DNA of 64,000 nucleotides from Microvirga sp. (GCF_014699075.1 NZ_JACXAB010000003.1:401536-465535), one strand, 5' to 3'. Shown: positions 38,771 to 50,570, numbered from the stretch's first letter. A program made the numbers and translations. The notes: generated by a model not told the origin, from the letters alone.

Positions 38771-39562
38771 TCACTTCATTCCCTGCAGAAGCCCGGCGAT
38801 CCGGCGCGACATGAAGCGCGGCATGAACTTGGCCCCGAGGGCGCCGGCCCGGTTCTTGGCTCCCGGAATGACGATGGCCCGGCCCGCCTCGTAACCCTCG
38901 AGTCCGAGGCGGGCGACCTCCGCCGAGGTGATGACGCCGGCGTTGAAGAGCCGGGAATCCTTCAGGCCAGCCGTGTCCGAGAACTCGCTCTCCGTGGGGC
39001 CTGGGCACAGGGCCGTCACGGTCACGCCGTGGGGCTTCGCCTCATCGTGCAGCGCCTCGGACAGGGAGAGGACGAATGCTTTCGTGGCGTAATAGACCGC
39101 CATGTAGGGTCCGGCCTGGAAGGCCGCTATGGAGGCCACATTCAGGATCCCGCCCCGCCGGCGCTCGATCATGCCCGGCAGCATCAGGCGGGACAGGGAG
39201 GTCAGGGCCGTGACGTTGAGATCGATCATGGCGAGCTGCTGCTCGTGAGGAAGCGACGCGAAATACCCTCGCAGCCCGAAACCTGCATTGTTGACCAGGG
39301 TATGGACGGCGATGCCCCGCTCCCGGAGCATCTCAGCCAAATCCTGGGGCGCCTCCCGGTCGCCGAGATCGAGGGCCATGACCTCGACAGGTACGCTATG
39401 AGCCCGGCGTATCTCCTCGGCCAGCGCCTCAAGCCGCTCGTGCCGGCGAGCCGTCAAGACCAGCGGATAGCCTCTGGCCCCGAACGCGCGGGCCAGCTCC
39501 GCGCCGATCCCGCTGGAGGCTCCTGTGACGACGGTCCAGCGGGGTTCTTCTGTCGTGGCCAT
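38771..39562 (-). CDS. SDR-family short-chain dehydrogenase
   Basis: 263 residues. NAD(P) motif TGASSGIG at residues 13-20, NNAG in LVNNAGFGLRG, catalytic Ser in NVASIAAF and Tyr/Lys in YMAVYYATKAF. The type resembles the DltE/YqjQ classical SDRs of unknown substrate. Start at MATTEEP (39562). GtrA follows downstream in the same direction. Confidence 0.9.
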   Translation of the reverse strand: MATTEEPRWTVVTGASSGIGAELARAFGARGYPLVLTARRHERLEALAEEIRRAHSVPVEVMALDLGDREAPQDLAEMLRERGIAVHTLVNNAGFGLRGYFASLPHEQQLAMIDLNVTALTSLSRLMLPGMIERRRGGILNVASIAAFQAGPYMAVYYATKAFVLSLSEALHDEAKPHGVTVTALCPGPTESEFSDTAGLKDSRLFNAGVITSAEVARLGLEGYEAGRAIVIPGAKNRAGALGAKFMPRFMSRRIAGLLQGMK

Positions 39563-39637
39563 GTTTTCCCAACTCCGTTGCCGACTCGGTCGTGGCGGAT
39601 CGTACCGCATGGCCATTGGCTGTCTAAATCATGGCCA

Positions 39638-39749
39638 GCGCATCATGCGAAAAAGTGGATCCGGTTTTGCGCACTCAATGATGCGCCAGCCGAAAGTTGG
39701 AGCATCGGATTGGATCCCAAAAGTGGACCCACTTTTGGGTCCGATGCTC
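39638..39749. repeat. AGCATCG/CGATGCT-type palindromic repeats upstream of carB
   Basis: Two nested palindromes. The first has GCGCATCAT (39638) and ATGATGCGC (to 39686) around an AGTGGATCCG core; the second has GAGCATCGGA (39700) and TCCGATGCTC (to 39749) around paired CCAAAAGTGG and CCACTTTTGG. Related copies lie at 47445-47558 and 48461-48556. The remaining part of the 314-base gap between the SDR gene and carB holds only a possible -10 TATAAT (39798-39803) and no gene. Confidence 0.75.
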
Positions 39750-39876
39750 TAAGGCCTTTGAATTTGCCCAAGGTCCGTGTAAGAGCCTCCCTCAACCTAT
39801 AATCCGATCACATCCCGGCTGCGCTTGAAGCGCCGTAGCTCTACGGCCGCGCGGCTGGACACGCCTGGGTGGCCCA

Positions 39877-42800
39877 ATGCCGAAGCGGACAGACATTTCC
39901 TCCATTCTCATCGTCGGCGCCGGGCCGATCATCATCGGCCAGGCCGTGGAGTTCGATTATTCGGGCACCCAGGCTGTGAAGGCCCTGAAGGAGGAAGGCT
40001 ACCGCATCATCCTGGTGAACTCGAACCCCGCCACGATCATGACGGACCCGGATCTCGCGCACGCCACCTACGTGGAGCCGATCACGCCCGAGATCGTCGC
40101 CAAGATCATCGAAAAGGAGCGCCCCGACGCGATCCTGCCCACCATGGGCGGCCAGACGGCGCTCAACTGCGCCCTGTCGCTGAAGAAGATGGGCGTTCTC
40201 GACAAGTTCAACGTGGAGATGATCGGCGCCACGGCCGAGGCCATCGACAAGGCCGAGGACCGCCAGCTCTTCCGCGAGGCCATGACCAAGATCGGCCTCG
40301 ATACGCCGAAATCCCGCCTCGCCAATGCTTCCGCCCTCAAGAAGGCCGACCGCGACGCCTATCTCGCCGAGCTCGCCCGCATGGAGGCGCTCGACATCCA
40401 CCCGGGCGACAAGAAGCGGATGGTCGCCGCCTACAAGCTCAAGTGGGATGCGGGCGAGAACGAACGGCGCAAGCGCTACCAGGAGCACGCCCTGGGCGAG
40501 GCCCTGCTGGCCCTGGCCGAGGTGGGCCTGCCGGCCATCATCCGCCCGTCCTTCACCATGGGCGGCACCGGCGGCGGCATCGCCTATAACCGCGAGGAGT
40601 TCCTCAGCATCGTGGAAGGTGGCCTCGACGCTTCGCCCACCAATGAGGTGCTGATCGAGGAGAGCGTGCTCGGCTGGAAGGAGTACGAGATGGAGGTCGT
40701 CCGCGACAAGGCGGACAACTGCATCATCATCTGCTCGATCGAGAACTTCGACCCGATGGGCGTGCATACCGGCGACTCGATCACCGTCGCGCCGGCGCTC
40801 ACGCTCACCGACAAGGAATACCAGATCATGCGCGACGCCTCGCTGGCGGTTCTGCGCGAGATCGGCGTCGAGACCGGCGGCTCCAACGTGCAGTTCGCGA
40901 TCAACCCGGAGAACGGGCGCATGATCGTGATCGAGATGAACCCGCGCGTGTCGCGGTCCTCGGCGCTGGCCTCCAAGGCCACGGGCTTCCCGATCGCCAA
41001 GGTCGCGGCGAAGCTCGCCGTCGGCTACACCCTGGACGAGATCGCCAACGACATCACCGGGGGCGCGACACCGGCCTCCTTCGAGCCCACCATCGACTAC
41101 GTGGTCACCAAGATCCCGCGCTTCGCGTTCGAGAAGTTCCCTGGCGCCTCGACGACCCTCACCACGGCCATGAAGTCCGTGGGCGAGGCCATGGCCATCG
41201 GCCGCTCCTTCCCGGAATCGCTGCAGAAGGCGCTCCGCTCGCTGGAGACCGGCCTCACCGGCCTCGACGAGATCGAGATCGAGGGCATGGGCAAGGGCGA
41301 TGACCGCAACGCCATCAAGGCCGCCATCGGCACCCCGACCCCCGACCGGATCCTCAAAGTGGCCCAGGCCCTGCGCCTCGGCGTCAGCCATGAGGAGGTC
41401 CATGCCTCCTGCAAGATCGACCCCTGGTTCCTGGAGCAGCTCCAGGACATCATCGACATGGAAGCCAAGGTGAAGGCCCACGGCCTGCCGCAGACGCCCG
41501 GCGCCTTCCGCCAGATCAAGGCGCTCGGCTTCTCGGATGCCCGCCTCGCCGTGCTCACCGGCAAGACCGAGGCTGAGGTGCGCGAGCAGCGCCGCTCGCT
41601 TGCCGTGCGTCCGGTGTTCAAGCGGATCGATACCTGCGCGGCGGAATTCGCCTCGCCCACCGCCTACATGTACTCGACCTATACCGCCCCATTCGCAGGC
41701 ACCCCTGCGGACGAGTCCAATCCTTCGGATGCCAAGAAGGTGATCATCCTCGGCGGCGGCCCGAACCGGATCGGCCAGGGCATCGAGTTCGATTACTGCT
41801 GCTGTCATGCCTGCTTCGCGCTGAAAGACGCGGGCTATGAAACCATCATGATCAACTGCAACCCGGAGACGGTCTCCACCGACTACGACACCTCCGACCG
41901 GCTCTATTTCGAGCCGCTGACGCAGGAAGACGTGCTGGAGATCATCGAGACCGAGCGCTCCAAGGGCACGCTCCATGGCGTGATCGTGCAGTTCGGCGGC
42001 CAGACTCCGCTCAAGCTCGCCCATGCCCTGGAAGAGGCAGGCGTGCCGATCCTCGGCACCTCGCCGGATGCCATCGACCTCGCCGAGGACCGCGACCGGT
42101 TCAAGCGCCTGCTCGACAAGCTGCACCTGAAGCAGCCCAAGAACGGCATCGCCTATTCCGTGGAGCAGGCTCGCCTGATTGCCGCCGAACTTGGCCTGCC
42201 CTTCGTGGTGCGCCCGTCCTATGTGCTCGGCGGCCGGGCCATGGCGATCATCCGCGACGAGGCGCAGTTTGAGGATTACCTGCTCGGCACCCTGCCGAGC
42301 CTGATCCCGTCCGACGTGAAGGCCCGCTACCCCAACGACAAGACCGGCCAGATCAACACGGTGCTCGGCAAGAACCCGCTGCTCTTCGACCGCTACCTCT
42401 CGGACGCCATCGAGGTTGACGTGGATTGCCTCTGCGATGGCAAGGACAGCTTTATCGCCGGCATCATGGAGCATATCGAGGAGGCGGGCATCCACTCGGG
42501 CGATTCCGCCTGCTCGCTGCCGCCCCGCTCCCTGTCGCCTGAGATCATCGCCGAGCTGGAGCGTCAGACGAAGGCCCTGGCGCTGGCGCTTGAGGTCGGC
42601 GGCCTGATGAACGTGCAATACGCCATCAAGGACGGCGTCATTTACGTGCTCGAGGTGAACCCCCGCGCCTCGCGCACGGTGCCCTTCGTGGCCAAGGTCA
42701 TCGGTGAGCCCATCGCCAAGATCGCAGCCCGCATCATGGCCGGAGAAGGCCTGGCGACGTTCGGTCTCACGCCGAAGGAGCTGCCCCATATCGCCGTGAA

Positions 42801-43347
42801 GGAGGCCGTGTTCCCCTTCAACCGGTTCCCGGGCGTGGACGTGCTGCTCGGGCCGGAGATGCGCTCCACCGGCGAGGTCATCGGCCTCGACCGCGGCTTC
42901 GGGGTAGCCTTCGCCAAAAGCCAGCTCGGCGCCGGAAGCCAGCTGCCGAAGACCGGCACCCTGTTCGTCTCGATCCGCGATTCCGACAAGCCGCGGATCC
43001 TGCCGGCGGTGAAGATGCTGGAGGAGGCCGGGTTCCAGATCGTGGCGACCGCCGGCACCCAGCGCTATCTCGAGGAGCAGGGCGTCAAGGCGAAGCGCAT
43101 CAACAAGGTGCTCGAAGGCCGTCCCCATGTGGTCGATGCCATGAAGAACGGGGACATCCAGCTGGTCTTCAATACCACCGAAGGGGCCGGCGCCCTCTCG
43201 GATTCCCGGTCCTTGAGACAAGCGGCCCTCTTGCATAAGATACCTTACTACACCACTCTTGCAGGAGCGGTCGCCGCAGCCGAGGGCATCACAGCATACC
43301 TCAGCGGCGATCTCGAAGTTCGGGCGCTTCAGGAATACTTTGCCTGA
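39877..43347 (+). CDS. carB: Carbamoyl-phosphate synthase large subunit
   Basis: 1156 residues. Two ATP-grasp halves: the first starts [23 protein letters not shown], the second at [23 protein letters not shown], then a C-terminal MGS-like regulatory domain ([30 protein letters not shown]). Longer than the enterobacterial enzyme (1073), mainly through an insertion at about residues 160-215 ([26 protein letters not shown]), a feature I recall as common in Hyphomicrobiales. It does not follow carA directly; about 5.6 kb separates the two. greA is 107 bases downstream. Confidence 0.97.
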   Translation: MPKRTDISSILIVGAGPIIIGQAVEFDYSGTQAVKALKEEGYRIILVNSNPATIMTDPDLAHATYVEPITPEIVAKIIEKERPDAILPTMGGQTALNCALSLKKMGVLDKFNVEMIGATAEAIDKAEDRQLFREAMTKIGLDTPKSRLANASALKKADRDAYLAELARMEALDIHPGDKKRMVAAYKLKWDAGENERRKRYQEHALGEALLALAEVGLPAIIRPSFTMGGTGGGIAYNREEFLSIVEGGLDASPTNEVLIEESVLGWKEYEMEVVRDKADNCIIICSIENFDPMGVHTGDSITVAPALTLTDKEYQIMRDASLAVLREIGVETGGSNVQFAINPENGRMIVIEMNPRVSRSSALASKATGFPIAKVAAKLAVGYTLDEIANDITGGATPASFEPTIDYVVTKIPRFAFEKFPGASTTLTTAMKSVGEAMAIGRSFPESLQKALRSLETGLTGLDEIEIEGMGKGDDRNAIKAAIGTPTPDRILKVAQALRLGVSHEEVHASCKIDPWFLEQLQDIIDMEAKVKAHGLPQTPGAFRQIKALGFSDARLAVLTGKTEAEVREQRRSLAVRPVFKRIDTCAAEFASPTAYMYSTYTAPFAGTPADESNPSDAKKVIILGGGPNRIGQGIEFDYCCCHACFALKDAGYETIMINCNPETVSTDYDTSDRLYFEPLTQEDVLEIIETERSKGTLHGVIVQFGGQTPLKLAHALEEAGVPILGTSPDAIDLAEDRDRFKRLLDKLHLKQPKNGIAYSVEQARLIAAELGLPFVVRPSYVLGGRAMAIIRDEAQFEDYLLGTLPSLIPSDVKARYPNDKTGQINTVLGKNPLLFDRYLSDAIEVDVDCLCDGKDSFIAGIMEHIEEAGIHSGDSACSLPPRSLSPEIIAELERQTKALALALEVGGLMNVQYAIKDGVIYVLEVNPRASRTVPFVAKVIGEPIAKIAARIMAGEGLATFGLTPKELPHIAVKEAVFPFNRFPGVDVLLGPEMRSTGEVIGLDRGFGVAFAKSQLGAGSQLPKTGTLFVSIRDSDKPRILPAVKMLEEAGFQIVATAGTQRYLEEQGVKAKRINKVLEGRPHVVDAMKNGDIQLVFNTTEGAGALSDSRSLRQAALLHKIPYYTTLAGAVAAAEGITAYLSGDLEVRALQEYFA

Positions 43348-43453
43348 GGCATCCGGCCTCACATTGGAACTGCGAAGCTTCTTGTAAGTTTTCGTTGACA
43401 TGCGAGGGCGCTGGAAACAGCGGCCTCGTACCTCTTTTTGGACGAGACAAACG

Positions 43454-43930
43454 ATGGACAAGGTCCCTCTGACGATCAAGGGTTTTGCGGCGCTCGAGGA
43501 AGAGCTCAAGCACCGGCAGCAGGTGGAACGCCCCCGGATCATCCAGGCAATCGCGGAAGCCCGCGCGCTTGGCGACCTGTCGGAGAACGCCGAATATCAC
43601 GCCGCCAAGGAAGCCCAGTCCCTCAACGAGGGCCGCGTCCTTGAGCTGGAGAGCCTGATCTCCCGGGCCGAGGTCATCGACATCACGAAGCTCTCGGGCG
43701 AGCGGATCATGTTCGGCGCCATCGTGAAGCTCGTCGATGAGGACACCGAGGAAGAGAAAACCTACCAGATCGTGGGCGAGCCCGAAGCCGACGTGCGCTC
43801 CGGCCGCGTGTCGGTCGCCTCCCCCATCGCCCGCGCCCTGATGGGCAAGACCATCGGCGACACGGTGGAGGTTTCGACCCCGGGCGGCGGCAAGTCCTAC
43901 GAGGTTGTCGGCGTCCAGTTCGGCGCCTGA
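43454..43930 (+). CDS. greA: Transcription elongation factor GreA
   Basis: 158 residues, normal length. N-terminal coiled coil ([45 protein letters not shown]) with the acidic tip that reaches into the RNA polymerase channel and rescues back-tracked complexes, then the FKBP-like C-terminal domain ([24 protein letters not shown]). Start at MDKVPLT; the upstream 18 in-frame residues have no similarity to GreA. Confidence 0.96.
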   Translation: MDKVPLTIKGFAALEEELKHRQQVERPRIIQAIAEARALGDLSENAEYHAAKEAQSLNEGRVLELESLISRAEVIDITKLSGERIMFGAIVKLVDEDTEEEKTYQIVGEPEADVRSGRVSVASPIARALMGKTIGDTVEVSTPGGGKSYEVVGVQFGA

Positions 43931-43952
43931 TGTGAAGAAGGGGGCTTCAACA

Positions 43953-44468
43953 GTGAGAAATCCGATGATGTCCCCTGTGTCCCGCCGCTCGCTCTTGAAA
44001 ACCCTCGCCTGCGCCGGTCTCGCCGGCGCAGGCTTTGCCTTGCCCGCTCAGGCGCAGAGCTTCCCGCAAGCCTTCTCGTCCTTTTCCGTGGATGTGAGCG
44101 TCTTGAAGGCCAAGGGCCTCGGACCCTACGCCGACTTCGTCGCCTCTGTCGCGCTCGATGAGCTGCGGCGCTCCTTTGCCGACCGCACCGATCCGCGCGG
44201 TCCCCGGCTCGTCGTGCGGCTGACCAGCGTCACCCTCACGGCTTTTCCGGGCGGAAGCGGCGGCCCCCGGTGGCGCGGTGGCGGAGGCGGCGGACACGAT
44301 GCGGTCGAGGGCGAGGCTCTGGCAGTCGGCCGCCGGAGCGAGGTCTTCGCGCGGCACCCGATGCTGGCCGTGCTCGACGCCCACGCCCCCAGCGTCGCCC
44401 CCAATGAGCAGGGCCGCACCGTCGCCGTGACGCAGCATTGGGTCCGCTGGCTAAGGCGGCAGATTTAA
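43953..44468 (+). CDS. Unknown exported protein with twin-arginine signal
   Basis: 171 residues from GTG 43953, with AAGGGGG eight bases ahead. SRRSLLKTLACAGLAGAGFALPAQA is a twin-arginine type signal peptide, implying folded export. The mature part has FSVDVSVLKAKGLGPYADFVASVALDELRRSF and a glycine-rich loop (GGSGGPRWRGGGGGG), then SVAPNEQGRTVAVTQHWVRWLRRQI. No named family recognised. It begins 22 bases after greA. Confidence 0.7.
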   Translation: MRNPMMSPVSRRSLLKTLACAGLAGAGFALPAQAQSFPQAFSSFSVDVSVLKAKGLGPYADFVASVALDELRRSFADRTDPRGPRLVVRLTSVTLTAFPGGSGGPRWRGGGGGGHDAVEGEALAVGRRSEVFARHPMLAVLDAHAPSVAPNEQGRTVAVTQHWVRWLRRQI

Positions 44469-44481
44469 TCTTCAAAGCATG

Positions 44482-44702
44482 GTCATCCCGGACGAAGCGT
44501 CAGCGGAGATCCGGGATCGGGTGCAGGACGAGGCTCGGAGCTCCCTCTCCCTGAGGGAGAGGGCTGGGGTGAGGGGTTACAGCCTTATCCGGACAGGGCG
44601 TAACCCCTCACCCGGACCTGAGGTCCGACCTCTCCCACAAGGAGAGGTGAAGGGGCCACACTCGTCTTACGATCCCGGATCGCCTGTGGCGTCCGGGATG
44701 AC
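44482..44702. repeat. Composite palindromic intergenic element
   Basis: Outer arms GTCATCCCGGACG (44482-44494) and CGTCCGGGATGAC (44690-44702) are perfect complements. Inside are a GATCCGGGATCG/CGATCCCGGATC type pair, and a core of CTCCCTCTCC, GGGGTGAGGGGTTAC and its complement GTAACCCCTCACCC, ending in GACCTCTCCC and GGAGAGGTGAAGG. It seems to be a mosaic of two palindromic families often found in this lineage. No gene. Confidence 0.75.
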
Positions 44703-44705
44703 GCA

Positions 44706-45191
44706 TTAGCCTTCGACGGCCGCCACATCCTCGATCGGCACCAGCGGCTCGTCCTTGATGAGGTCGAGGGTGAGAGCGGTGCGGACGTTGCGCACGTTCG
44801 GCAGGGAGGTGAACTCGGAGACCAGCCCCTGGAACGAGGCCAAGTTCGGGGCCACGCATTTCATGATGAAGTCGATGTCGCCCGAGAGGGTCCAGCATTC
44901 GCGGACCATGGCCCAGTCCTTCACCCGCTGCTCGAACTCCCTGAGCTCTTTCTTGCCCTGCACGTCGAGCTGCACCATGGCAAAGCAGACGATCTCGAAG
45001 CCGAGGTTCTTCGGGTCGAGGATCGCCCGGTAGGCTTTGATGATGCCGGCGCTCTCCAGAGCCCGCACCCGGCGCAGGCACGGGGGCGCCGACAGGCCCA
45101 CCCGGCGGGCGAGTTCCACATTGGTGATGCTGCCGTCGGCCTGAAGCTCTTTCAGAATGGCCCAGTCGATGGAATCGAGGCGTCCGCGCAC
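44706..45191 (-). CDS. Lrp/AsnC-family transcriptional regulator
   Basis: 161 residues. N-terminal winged HTH (LDSIDWAILKELQADGSITNVELARRVGLSAPPCLRRVRALESAGIIKAYRA) and C-terminal RAM ligand domain (VQLDVQGKKELREFEQRV to GDIDFIMKCVAPNLASFQGLVSEFTSLPNVRNVRTALTLDLIK). Probably senses an amino acid and regulates metabolism genes; target unknown. It is divergent from the ELM1-like gene. Confidence 0.92.
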   Translation of the reverse strand: MRGRLDSIDWAILKELQADGSITNVELARRVGLSAPPCLRRVRALESAGIIKAYRAILDPKNLGFEIVCFAMVQLDVQGKKELREFEQRVKDWAMVRECWTLSGDIDFIMKCVAPNLASFQGLVSEFTSLPNVRNVRTALTLDLIKDEPLVPIEDVAAVEG

Positions 45192-45365
45192 GGTAACTCC
45201 GTAGGCATGATCGGGGCGGGCAAAAACCGGCCAAACGCTTGGATCATGCAGTATCAGGTCAAAAAATCTCGTCTTGGCTGACTAGACCGTATAAGGGATC
45301 GGCACAAGGAGGACGGGCGATTAAGTCGCAACGAACTTCATGAACTCCACAGGCTCATTGATCGA

Positions 45366-47341
<1,976 letters not shown>

Positions 47342-47444
47342 GATTTGTTAACAACTGGTTAGTCTTCAGGCCGATTTCCTGTTGCGTCGGGCTCGCGGCT
47401 CATAAGAGATAAAGGCTGCCTTGCGTCTGGAGCATGTGAGGCCT

Positions 47445-47558
47445 AGAGCATCGTACGGAAAAGTGGATCCGGTTTTCCGCATCAACGATGCTCTGGTCCA
47501 AAAAGGAAGCATCGGATCCGATCCCAAAAGTGCAAATCCACTTTTGGGTCCGATGCTT
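47445..47558. repeat. AGCATCG/CGATGCT palindrome pair before the LysR gene
   Basis: First palindrome: AGAGCATCGT (47445) and ACGATGCTCT (to 47494) around a GTGGATCCGGTTTTC core. Second: AAGCATCGGA (47507) and TCCGATGCTT (to 47558) around CCCAAAAGTG and CACTTTTGGG. Same layout as 39638-39749. The second copy ends 12 bases before the GTG of the LysR gene and contains an in-frame ATG (47553). Confidence 0.8.
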
Positions 47559-47570
47559 GAGGGGAATGCC

Positions 47571-48461
47571 GTGGACTGGGACAAGATCCGGATTTTCTAC
47601 ACCGTCGCGGAAGCGGGCAGCTTCACGCGCGCCGGTGACGATCTGGGCCTGAGCCAATCCGCCGTCAGCCGCCAGATCAGCGCGCTCGAGCGCGAACTGA
47701 AGGCCCCGCTGTTCCACCGCCATGCCCGTGGCCTGATCCTCACCGAGCAGGGCGACCTGCTGTTCCGGGCCGCCCGCGACATGCGCATGCGGCTCGAGAC
47801 CACCAAGGCCCGCCTTGTCGAGACCAGCGAACGCCCCTCGGGCGAGCTGAAGGTGACGACCACGGTCGGCCTCGGGTCGATCTGGCTCGCGCAGCGCATC
47901 GCGGAGTTTCTCGATCTCTACCCGGATGTCCGGGTCGAGCTGATCCTGTCCAACGAGGAGCTGGATCTCGCCATGCGCGAAGCGGATGTCGCCATCCGGC
48001 TGCGCCGCCCGGCCCAGCCCGACCTGATCCAGCGCCGCCTCTTCACCATCCACTTCCACGTCTATGCCTCGGCCGACTACATCAAGCGGTTCGGCGAGCC
48101 CAAGACCCTGGAGGATTTGGACGAGCACCGGATCGTATCGTTCGGCGGTCACCAGCCGTCCTATCTCATGGCCGTGCACTGGCTTGCCACGGCCGGGCGC
48201 GAAGGGCGCGAGCCGCGCCAGTACCATTATGTGGTCAACAACATCACGGCCCTGAAGCTGGCCGTCGAGACCGGCGCCGGCATCGCCGTGCTGCCGGATT
48301 ATGCCGTGGTGGGCAACCCGGACCTCGTCCAGATCCTGCGCGACGTGGAGATGCCCTCCCTCGACAGCTATCTGGTTTATGCCGAGGAGATGCGCTCCGT
48401 GGCCCGCGTCCAGGCCTTCCGCGATTTCCTGATCTCCAAGGCTCAGCGCTGGACGTTCTAA
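47571..48461 (+). CDS. LysR-family transcriptional regulator
   Basis: 296 residues from GTG 47571, with GAGGGG seven bases ahead. Winged HTH at residues 1-60 (VDWDKIRIFYTVAEAGSFTRAGDDLGLSQSAVSRQISALERELKAPLFHRHARGLILTEQG), then the periplasmic-binding-like effector domain (VRVELILSNEELDLAMREADVAIRLRRP). An upstream ATG at 47553 is in frame but sits inside a repeat. The regulated genes are not evident: the gene stands alone between repeat copies that abut its start region and its stop codon. Confidence 0.92.
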   Translation: MDWDKIRIFYTVAEAGSFTRAGDDLGLSQSAVSRQISALERELKAPLFHRHARGLILTEQGDLLFRAARDMRMRLETTKARLVETSERPSGELKVTTTVGLGSIWLAQRIAEFLDLYPDVRVELILSNEELDLAMREADVAIRLRRPAQPDLIQRRLFTIHFHVYASADYIKRFGEPKTLEDLDEHRIVSFGGHQPSYLMAVHWLATAGREGREPRQYHYVVNNITALKLAVETGAGIAVLPDYAVVGNPDLVQILRDVEMPSLDSYLVYAEEMRSVARVQAFRDFLISKAQRWTF

Positions 48462-48506
48462 AGCATCGGACCCAAAAGTGGATTTGCACTTTTGGGTCCG
48501 ATGCTT
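48461..48506. repeat. Perfect 20-base inverted repeat at the LysR stop
   Basis: Arms of 20 bases (48461-48480 and 48487-48506) are exact complements around GATTTG; each carries AAGCATCGGA and CCAAAAGTG. It starts at the last base of the TAA stop. No U run follows, so it is not a standard terminator on the plus strand, but would form a strong RNA hairpin. Confidence 0.85.
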
Positions 48507-48518
48507 CTTCTCCCAGTG

Positions 48519-48556
48519 AGAGCATCGGGCGAGCCCAGCGGGCTGCACGATGCTCT
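48519..48556. repeat. Short AGAGCATCG/CGATGCTCT palindrome
   Basis: Perfect 9-base arms (48519-48527, 48548-48556) around a GC-rich 20-base centre; same ends as the longer repeats but without the AAAAGTGG core. Confidence 0.7.
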
Positions 48557-48790
48557 ACGCCCCGAGTCCAAAGCCAAGCTCGATGGCTGCCCGGAGTTTG
48601 TCACCGGTGTGACGCAAGCTATGCGTTATATGCAGCCCTTTCATGAGGCATGCTGCATTGCAAAGAGGCAGGATGCAGTCGATATGAGCGGTGGCTGATT
48701 TCAACGCGGCAGTGCTTTCTTCCTCCCGGCGCTGCCGTGTCGGCCGTTCCCTCTGGAAGGTTTTGACTTATTTGTCGGACCTCTACTTTT
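48557..48790 (+). other. Gene-free stretch ahead of an orphan terminator
   Basis: No convincing protein-coding frame. It precedes a strong plus-strand terminator, so it could be the end of the LysR mRNA or a small RNA. A poor TTGCAA, 17 bases, GATATG match at 48658-48686 is the only promoter-like sequence I see. Confidence 0.25.
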
Positions 48791-48815
48791 GCCGGGCCTT
48801 TGGCCCGGCTTTTTT
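48791..48815 (+). terminator. Strong plus-strand rho-independent terminator
   Basis: GCCGGGCC (48791-48798) pairs with GGCCCGGC (48802-48809) around TTT, followed by six T. On the minus strand the hairpin would be followed by AAAAG, so it acts on rightward transcripts and not on the fadD mRNA. Confidence 0.85.
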
Positions 48816-48836
48816 CTTTTCAGGGACCCCTCAGGA

Positions 48837-50570
48837 TCAATTCCAGCGGACGTGGGACTGCTCCGCCTCCTCCTTGAGCGCACGGCGCAGGACCTTCCCC
48901 ACATTGGTCTTCGGCAGGGTCTCGCGGAATTCGATCCGGCGGGGCACCTTGTAGCCGGTCATGTTCTCGCGGCAGAACTGGCGCAGCTCGTCTGACGTGA
49001 GGTTCGGGTCCTTGCGGACCACATAGGCTACGACCGCCTCGCCCGAATGCTCGTCCGGAAGCCCGATCACGGCCGATTCCATCACGCCCGGATGATTGGC
49101 GAGCACATCCTCGACCTCGTTGGGATAGACGTTGAAGCCGGAGACGAGAACCATGTCCTTCATGCGGTCCACGATCTTGATCTGGCCGTCGGGCAGGATG
49201 ACCGCCACGTCTCCGGTGCGGAACCAGCCGTCCGCAGTCATGACCTTGGCGGTCTCGTCGGGCCGCTGCCAGTAGCCCGCCATCACCTGCGGACCCTTCA
49301 CGCAGAGCTCGCCGCGCTCCCCATCCGGAAGGATGCTGCCGTCGCCGGCGCGGATGGTCACATCCGTCGACGGCAGGGGATAGCCGATCGTGCCGGTGAA
49401 GTCCTCGATGTCGAGCCGGTTGGCGCACACGACGGGCGAGGTCTCGGAGAGACCATAGCCTTCGACGATGGGCTGCCCGGTGATGTCCTTCCACTTCTTG
49501 GCCACGGCCTCCTGGGTGGCCATGCCGCCCGAGACGGCAAAGACCATCTGGGAGAAGTCCACCTTTTCGATTCCCGGCGCATGCGCCAGGGCGTTGTAGA
49601 GCGTGTTGAGGCCGGACATGAGCGTGATGCGGCTCTTCTGCAGCGTCTTGACGAAGCCCGGGATGTCGCGCGGATTGGCGATCAGCAGCTGGCATCCGCC
49701 GATCTTCGCCATCAGGAGCCCGCAGACCGTGAGAGCGAAGATGTGATAGAGCGGCAGCGCGGTGACCATGAGATGATCCTCGCGGTCCCCAAAGAAGGGA
49801 AGCATCCAGGCCTCGCATTGCATCACGTTGGCCACCACGTTGCGGTGAAGGAGCGTCGCCCCCTTGGCGACGCCGGTCGTGCCGCCCGTGTACTGCAGGA
49901 AGGCGACGTCGTCCGGCGAAACGGTGACCGGCTGCGGCTTGTTGCGTGCCCCCTCGGCCATGACGGCCTTGAAGGTCACCGCCTGCAGCAGGCTGAACGG
50001 CTTGACCGCCTTCTTCACACGGCGGGACACGAGATTGATGATTGCGCCTTTCAAGCCGAGCAGATCGCCCGGCGTCACGACCACGACCCGATCCAGCTTC
50101 AGCTCCGGCAGCGATTCCTGGACCGTCGCGCCGAAGTTTTCGAGCACGAACAGGAAGCGGGCGCCGGAGTCGTTGAGCTGGTAGGTCAGCTCGCGCGGGG
50201 TGTAGAGCGGGTTGACGTTCACCACCGTGCCGCCGGCCAGCAACACCCCGAACAGGATGGCCGGGAAGGCCATCACGTTCGGCAGCATGATGGCGACCCG
50301 GTCACCCTTCTTCAGCCCCTGAGCCTGAAGCCAGGAGGCCACCGCATCCGCGTCGCGCCCAAGCGCGGCATAGGTCACGCGTTTGCCGAAGCTCTCGGCC
50401 GCCGGTCGGTTCGGGTACTTGGCGAGGGCGTCGCGGAAGATGTCGTTGACCGTGCCGACCCTAGCCTCGTCGATCACAGGCGGAACGCTTGCCGGATAGG
50501 ATTTGAGCCAGGGGCGGGCAGAAAGATCCTGAGCGCCTGTGGTGGCAGGCGCCGGGTTCGTGGCGTTCAT
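48837..50570 (-). CDS. fadD: Long-chain fatty-acid:CoA ligase
   Basis: 577 residues of the ANL adenylating superfamily. AMP motif YTGGTTGVAKGATLLH, GYGLSETSPVV and GWFRTGDVAVILPDGQIKIVDRMKDMVLVSGFNVYPNEVEDVL (adenylation and hinge) and the C-terminal Lys-containing PKTNVGKVLRRAL. Activates fatty acids to acyl-CoA at the inner membrane. Lies downstream of the EF-G-like gene across 143 bases. Confidence 0.92.
   Translation of the reverse strand: MNATNPAPATTGAQDLSARPWLKSYPASVPPVIDEARVGTVNDIFRDALAKYPNRPAAESFGKRVTYAALGRDADAVASWLQAQGLKKGDRVAIMLPNVMAFPAILFGVLLAGGTVVNVNPLYTPRELTYQLNDSGARFLFVLENFGATVQESLPELKLDRVVVVTPGDLLGLKGAIINLVSRRVKKAVKPFSLLQAVTFKAVMAEGARNKPQPVTVSPDDVAFLQYTGGTTGVAKGATLLHRNVVANVMQCEAWMLPFFGDREDHLMVTALPLYHIFALTVCGLLMAKIGGCQLLIANPRDIPGFVKTLQKSRITLMSGLNTLYNALAHAPGIEKVDFSQMVFAVSGGMATQEAVAKKWKDITGQPIVEGYGLSETSPVVCANRLDIEDFTGTIGYPLPSTDVTIRAGDGSILPDGERGELCVKGPQVMAGYWQRPDETAKVMTADGWFRTGDVAVILPDGQIKIVDRMKDMVLVSGFNVYPNEVEDVLANHPGVMESAVIGLPDEHSGEAVVAYVVRKDPNLTSDELRQFCRENMTGYKVPRRIEFRETLPKTNVGKVLRRALKEEAEQSHVRWN

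Noticed and set aside
39798..39803. TATAAT as a carB promoter
   Set aside because: A perfect -10 match but no recognisable -35 at 16-18 bases; kept only as a remark.
39841..43542. 1233-codon open frame antisense to carB
   Set aside because: A shadow caused by GC-rich third positions of carB; the product is His/Asp/Arg-rich with no domain.
48691..48954. 87-codon plus-strand frame over the orphan terminator
   Set aside because: Runs through a strong terminator and into the end of fadD; no domain.
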